Assembly: GCA_018985225.1 (NCBI GenBank) | Contig: JADGIF010000289.1 | Coordinates: forward strand, 1 to 11,621 | Source of the DNA: Amoeboradix gromovi | Lineage: Eukaryota > Sanchytriomycota > Sanchytriomycetes > Sanchytriales > Sanchytriaceae | DNA: 11,621 nucleotides | Direction: 5' to 3' | Shown here: piece after piece, positions 7,795-11,621 of the stretch | How positions within the stretch are numbered: position 1 is the stretch's first letter | Layout of the letters: the number at the start of each line of letters is the position of its first letter | The notes under the pieces: model-generated | What the model was told of the DNA's origin: nothing | The model's input: the letters and a program-made list of their open reading frames with translations, nothing else | Database searches by the model: none | Translations under genes and position numbers: made by a program

Positions 7795-7912
7795 AGTACT
7801 AAAAATTAAAAAATAGGAAACAGCACTATGCTGCTATGATGTTGATGGTCCGCTGAAATGAAGATATTAAGATTGTTGTTAATATTTGGTTCCACTCAAC
7901 TTTTTCAAAACA

Positions 7913-8854
7913 ATGAAAAACAGACGACAAAAATTAGAAAAAGCTCAAAGTTTTTTGTCATCAATCCCACTCAGTAAAAATGATACCAATTCAGTTAATT
8001 CTCCAAAAAGACAACTTGCTTATCCACTAAAGCAGACCCAAATTCCAAATACTCGGGCTACCTTTTATTCAGTGAGATCCATTCCATATGCCTTGAGTAG
8101 TATAATACCCGCCACTATATCATTATCGGTAGTTGAGGTGGAAAAGTCTAGTTTATTTTCCAAAAGAGGAGCCAGCAGTAGGCAAAATTCGTTGAAAAGA
8201 ACGACAAGTTTTCAGCAGCATTTACAACCCAGTGGTGCCTTTTTATCAAAATCTGAATTCAGTGATGCTATGCTCAAAGGTTTACTGCGCAAGTCTTCAT
8301 ATGACCCTACCTTTTTTGAAGAAATAACTCTAAAGAATAGTGCAAAAAAGACGATCTACGGATTAAACGGAATGCTGGGGTCTGTTATATCTTATACAAA
8401 ACCTGATGACTTGGTCAAAGAAATGAATAGAGTGTTCAAGCAGATGGCTGTTAGATCTGACATTGAGCTAAGTGTCGACCCCTCATTAACTCTTTCTCAA
8501 ATACGAAGCATAAAACGAAAGATAACAAGAATTGGCGCAGACCTTGATCTCGAAAAGGTTACTACTTCTTCAGCGCTAGTGTATTATGAAAAGCTATGCT
8601 TAAACGGCGTAATTAGCAAAGAGACTAGAAGACTCTATGGCGGCGTTTGTTTATTTCTAGCAGCGAAGGTTCACGAGATTAAAGGATTTGATTTCAAGAC
8701 CTTGGGTGAGTACATTCGTGATGTACTTGACATCGATTTTAAAGATATTCTGGAGAATGAATTTATAATTTTTGCACAACTTGAATTTGAGCTATATTTA
8801 CCAAGCAGTGAACTAGAATACCACATGTCAAAGCTAAATATGATTGCCGAGTAA
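7913..8854 (+). CDS. CABLES-like cyclin-box protein
   Basis: This is a 313-residue protein matching the CABLES1/2 (CDK5 and ABL enzyme substrate) family. In animals these link CDKs to tyrosine kinases; the role in fungi is unknown. The N-terminal ~110 residues are basic and Ser-rich, with RQNSLKRTTSF resembling phosphorylation or 14-3-3 sites. The conserved C-terminal part begins near KKTIYG and KPDDLVKEMNRVFK (~145-165). The atypical cyclin box follows: LTLSQIRSIKRKI, ALVYYEKLCLNGVISKETRR, LYGGVCLFLAAKVHEIKG, FEFIIFAQLEF-like helix and LYLPSSELEYHMSKL. The ATG at 7913 is the first methionine in frame, and the frame stays open to upstream position 7886. The SNARE gene follows 70 nt downstream on the same strand. 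Confidence 0.85.
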   Translation: MKNRRQKLEKAQSFLSSIPLSKNDTNSVNSPKRQLAYPLKQTQIPNTRATFYSVRSIPYALSSIIPATISLSVVEVEKSSLFSKRGASSRQNSLKRTTSFQQHLQPSGAFLSKSEFSDAMLKGLLRKSSYDPTFFEEITLKNSAKKTIYGLNGMLGSVISYTKPDDLVKEMNRVFKQMAVRSDIELSVDPSLTLSQIRSIKRKITRIGADLDLEKVTTSSALVYYEKLCLNGVISKETRRLYGGVCLFLAAKVHEIKGFDFKTLGEYIRDVLDIDFKDILENEFIIFAQLEFELYLPSSELEYHMSKLNMIAE

Positions 8855-8924
8855 GTAAATTCATGTTTTCATATTAAAGGTAATATGCTTTTCAAACGCG
8901 ACTTTTTGTTTTACCCACTTGAAA

Positions 8925-9206
8925 ATGAGTCAGCAAAACCAAAGTTATGAGCAAGATCAGCACCTGAATCAGCTAGGCTCAACAATTAAGAATATAAGAC
9001 AAATTGCTGTAGACATGCATGATGAGCTAAACGACCATAATCATCTTCTAACAAGCATAGATCATCAAACAACTACAACTCAGAGCAAAATCGGAGTTGC
9101 TATGAAAAGAATGGACCAAGTTCTAATTAAAGATAAGCAGAACTGTAGAATTTTTATTTTAACAATCGTGTTAATAGTTTTATTGATTCTTGTAACAGCA
9201 ATTTAG
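8925..9206 (+). CDS. Qc-SNARE, Bet1/Tlg1/syntaxin-8-like
   Basis: This is a 93-residue tail-anchored SNARE for vesicle fusion, probably at the ER/Golgi/endosome. A short polar N-terminus (1-12) is followed by a single SNARE helix (about 15-67: LGSTIKNIRQIAVDMHDEL, then HNHLLTSIDHQ), a basic KDKQNCR linker and a C-terminal hydrophobic anchor at 76-93. There is no N-terminal regulatory domain, as in Bet1 and Sft1; the helix and linker also resemble syntaxin-8/6. The ionic zero layer, normally Gln, appears to be His38 (ELNDHNHLL aligned to EVKTQNKLL in animal Bet1). The ATG at 8925 follows a clean AAA context. Its best AATAAA (9226-9231) lies inside the next gene, whose ATG is only 10 nt beyond the stop. 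Confidence 0.85.
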   Translation: MSQQNQSYEQDQHLNQLGSTIKNIRQIAVDMHDELNDHNHLLTSIDHQTTTTQSKIGVAMKRMDQVLIKDKQNCRIFILTIVLIVLLILVTAI

Positions 9207-9216
9207 TAAACCCCCT

Positions 9217-9450
9217 ATGTCAAACAATAAACCAAAGTCATCTGTCTTTCAGCTTGATTCTTTGTTAAATGAGCCTGTTTGGGTAGATTGTGTCGGCGAT
9301 CATGTTGTAGAAGGCACTTTAAAAGGTTTTGATCAACTACTGAATTTAAATATCGAGAATGGTGTATTTGACGGAAATGCTGTAGGAAATTTGATTGTAC
9401 GAGGTCCAAGCGTTACTTCGGTGCTCCATAATGTTAATAAACTGGATTGA
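9217..9450 (+). CDS. LSM7: LSm-fold protein, probably LSM7
   Basis: This is a 77-residue Sm-fold protein of the ring that binds U6 snRNA (LSM2-8) or mRNA 3' ends (LSM1-7). The Sm1 motif is VWVDCVGDHVVEGTLKGFDQLLNL (~21-44), and Sm2 is GNLIVRGPSVTSV (~57-69). The RGPSV in Sm2, the LDSLL start and the KGFDQLLNL block fit LSM7 best. SmG has similar length (RGNS) and LSM8 shares GTLKGFDQ, so the paralogue is not certain. The loop between Sm1 and Sm2 is unusually short: about 22 residues between GFD and RG, against roughly 27 in SmG and 35 in human LSM7. An AATAAA at 9436-9441 precedes the stop. Convergent with actin, 83 nt between the stops. Confidence 0.7.
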   Translation: MSNNKPKSSVFQLDSLLNEPVWVDCVGDHVVEGTLKGFDQLLNLNIENGVFDGNAVGNLIVRGPSVTSVLHNVNKLD

Positions 9451-9519
9451 TGTTATTTTTCTTGTAGCTGTTTTGAGAACCGAAAGAGACTTAATGCGGA
9501 AAAGTGAACGTCAACAATA

Positions 9520-9525
9520 TTTATT
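9520..9525 (-). terminator. AATAAA poly(A) signal of actin
   Basis: The + strand TTTATT reads AATAAA on the minus strand, 8 nt after the actin stop codon (9534-9536). Confidence 0.6.
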
Positions 9526-9533
9526 TGCAAAAC

Positions 9534-11151
<1,618 letters not shown>

Positions 11152-11412
11152 ATGTCTAGACAATTGGTCCAGCCGATTCACGTACTATTTAATTATTTAC
11201 AGCAAAAAGAACAAGTTCTAGTGTGGCTCTACGATAACCCTCATGTACGATTTCAAGGTTTTGTTAAAGGGTTTGACGAGTTTTTAAATATTGTATTGGA
11301 AGACTGCATAGAAATAAATTCAAAAACCAATGAACAAAATGATCTTGGACAGCTTTTATTGAAAGGTGAATGCATAACTCTAATTCAGCCTCTAGCAGAT
11401 CAAATGGAATAA
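11152..11412 (+). CDS. SME1: Small nuclear ribonucleoprotein SmE
   Basis: SmE is one of the seven Sm proteins of the ring on U1, U2, U4 and U5 snRNAs. The protein has 86 residues, normal for SmE (about 92). It shows the SmE-specific N-terminus VQPIHVLFNYLQQKEQVLVW, Sm1 with LYDNPHVRFQGFVKGFDEFLNIVLEDCIEI, a short NSKTNEQND loop and Sm2 LGQLLLKGECITLIQ. The typical KGD/KGE Sm2 variant is present. The TAA stop is nested in an AATAAA at 11408-11413. It sits between the two inverted actin copies, 131 nt before the second actin promoter. Confidence 0.95.
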   Translation: MSRQLVQPIHVLFNYLQQKEQVLVWLYDNPHVRFQGFVKGFDEFLNIVLEDCIEINSKTNEQNDLGQLLLKGECITLIQPLADQME

Positions 11413-11413
11413 A
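11408..11413 (+). terminator. AATAAA overlapping the SmE stop codon
   Basis: The stop TAA (11410-11412) forms part of the AATAAA hexamer, as at 6802-6807. Confidence 0.55.
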
Positions 11414-11543
11414 ATCTATTTTGAAAATTATTATTCTAGTACATCTTTTGGCAAAATAATTCTGCATGTATTCTTAATTCCGTCTGGAATGCATCTTTTC
11501 TACGTAAAAATCTATCGAAGTATCGTTTCATACGCTTTTTTCT

Positions 11544-11601
11544 CACCAATCAGCGTCAAGCATTGGGGTATAAATTTCGACGCGTCCCATGTCTGTGCGC
11601 A
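11544..11601 (+). promoter_or_regulatory. Actin copy 2 core promoter (CCAAT + TATA)
   Basis: This is an exact inverted copy of 10682-10739: CCAAT at 11546-11550, TATAAA at 11569-11574 and the same out-of-frame ATG 14 nt before the actin start. Confidence 0.75.
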
Positions 11602-11621
11602 ATGAGCCAAGAAGTTTCTGC
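11602..11621 (+). CDS. ACT1: Actin, copy 2 (5' end only)
   Basis: The first 20 coding bases (MSQEVSA) of a second actin gene, in the opposite orientation to copy 1 and identical to it. Only the start is in the window, so whether the copy is complete, has the 20-nt intron or has diverged cannot be judged. Confidence 0.85.

Larger units (their letters stand above)
11544..11621 (+). repeat. Actin inverted repeat, right arm
   Basis: This is the exact reverse complement of 10662-10739 over 78 nt, cut by the window end. The sequences outside the arm (TTTTTTCT here, unrelated at 10740) differ. Confidence 0.97.

Noticed and set aside
8845-8925. Fusion of CABLES to the SNARE through a 29-nt intron at the CABLES stop
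   Set aside because: A GTAAGT donor is present and the frame would continue, but there is no YTAAYRTAG acceptor, and CABLES proteins normally end here.

Overview
The window looks like a very compact eukaryotic nuclear genome, most likely a fungus or close relative. Evidence: a 375-residue conventional actin, a CCR4 deadenylase with leucine-rich repeats fused to an EEP nuclease, striatin, ethanolamine kinase, Sm/LSm proteins and a Qc-SNARE, all with the standard code (TAA, TAG and TGA are all used as stops). A CABLES-type cyclin-box protein, better known from animals, points (inference only) to an early-diverging lineage such as aphelids or rozellids rather than Ascomycota or Basidiomycota.

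The main result is that three genes that seem to be broken are each repaired exactly by removing a 20-nt intron. All three introns fit GTA(N)8-9YTAAYRTAG, with the branch-point motif fused to the 3' splice site: 2210-2229 in CCR4, 3213-3232 in striatin and 9718-9737 (minus strand) in actin. Splicing restores the catalytic Ser-Asp-His end of CCR4, the striatin WD40 propeller and a perfect 375-residue actin.

Layout. 1-780: two copies of a ~170-bp dispersed repeat, a 13-bp perfect hairpin and the CCR4 promoter. 780-3723: CCR4 and striatin in tandem, 36 nt apart. 3745-4026 (-): a small single-pass membrane protein, convergent with striatin, with a third repeat copy just upstream. 4277-5033: a stretch without a confident gene. 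5034-5906 (-): ankyrin protein. 6117-6806 (+): polytopic membrane protein, convergent with ethanolamine kinase (6808-7794, -) with one base between the stops. 7913-9450 (+): CABLES, SNARE and LSM7-like genes in tight tandem. 9534-10681 (-): actin. 11152-11412 (+): SmE. From 11544: a second actin copy begins in inverted orientation, identical to the first over all 78 nt visible.

The genes are mostly housekeeping (mRNA decay, STRIPAK signalling, phospholipid synthesis, membrane fusion, splicing, cytoskeleton) and do not form a functional cluster. Order seems shaped by compaction: gaps of 1-70 nt, poly(A) signals inside coding sequence or overlapping stop codons, and TATA boxes very close to ATGs.
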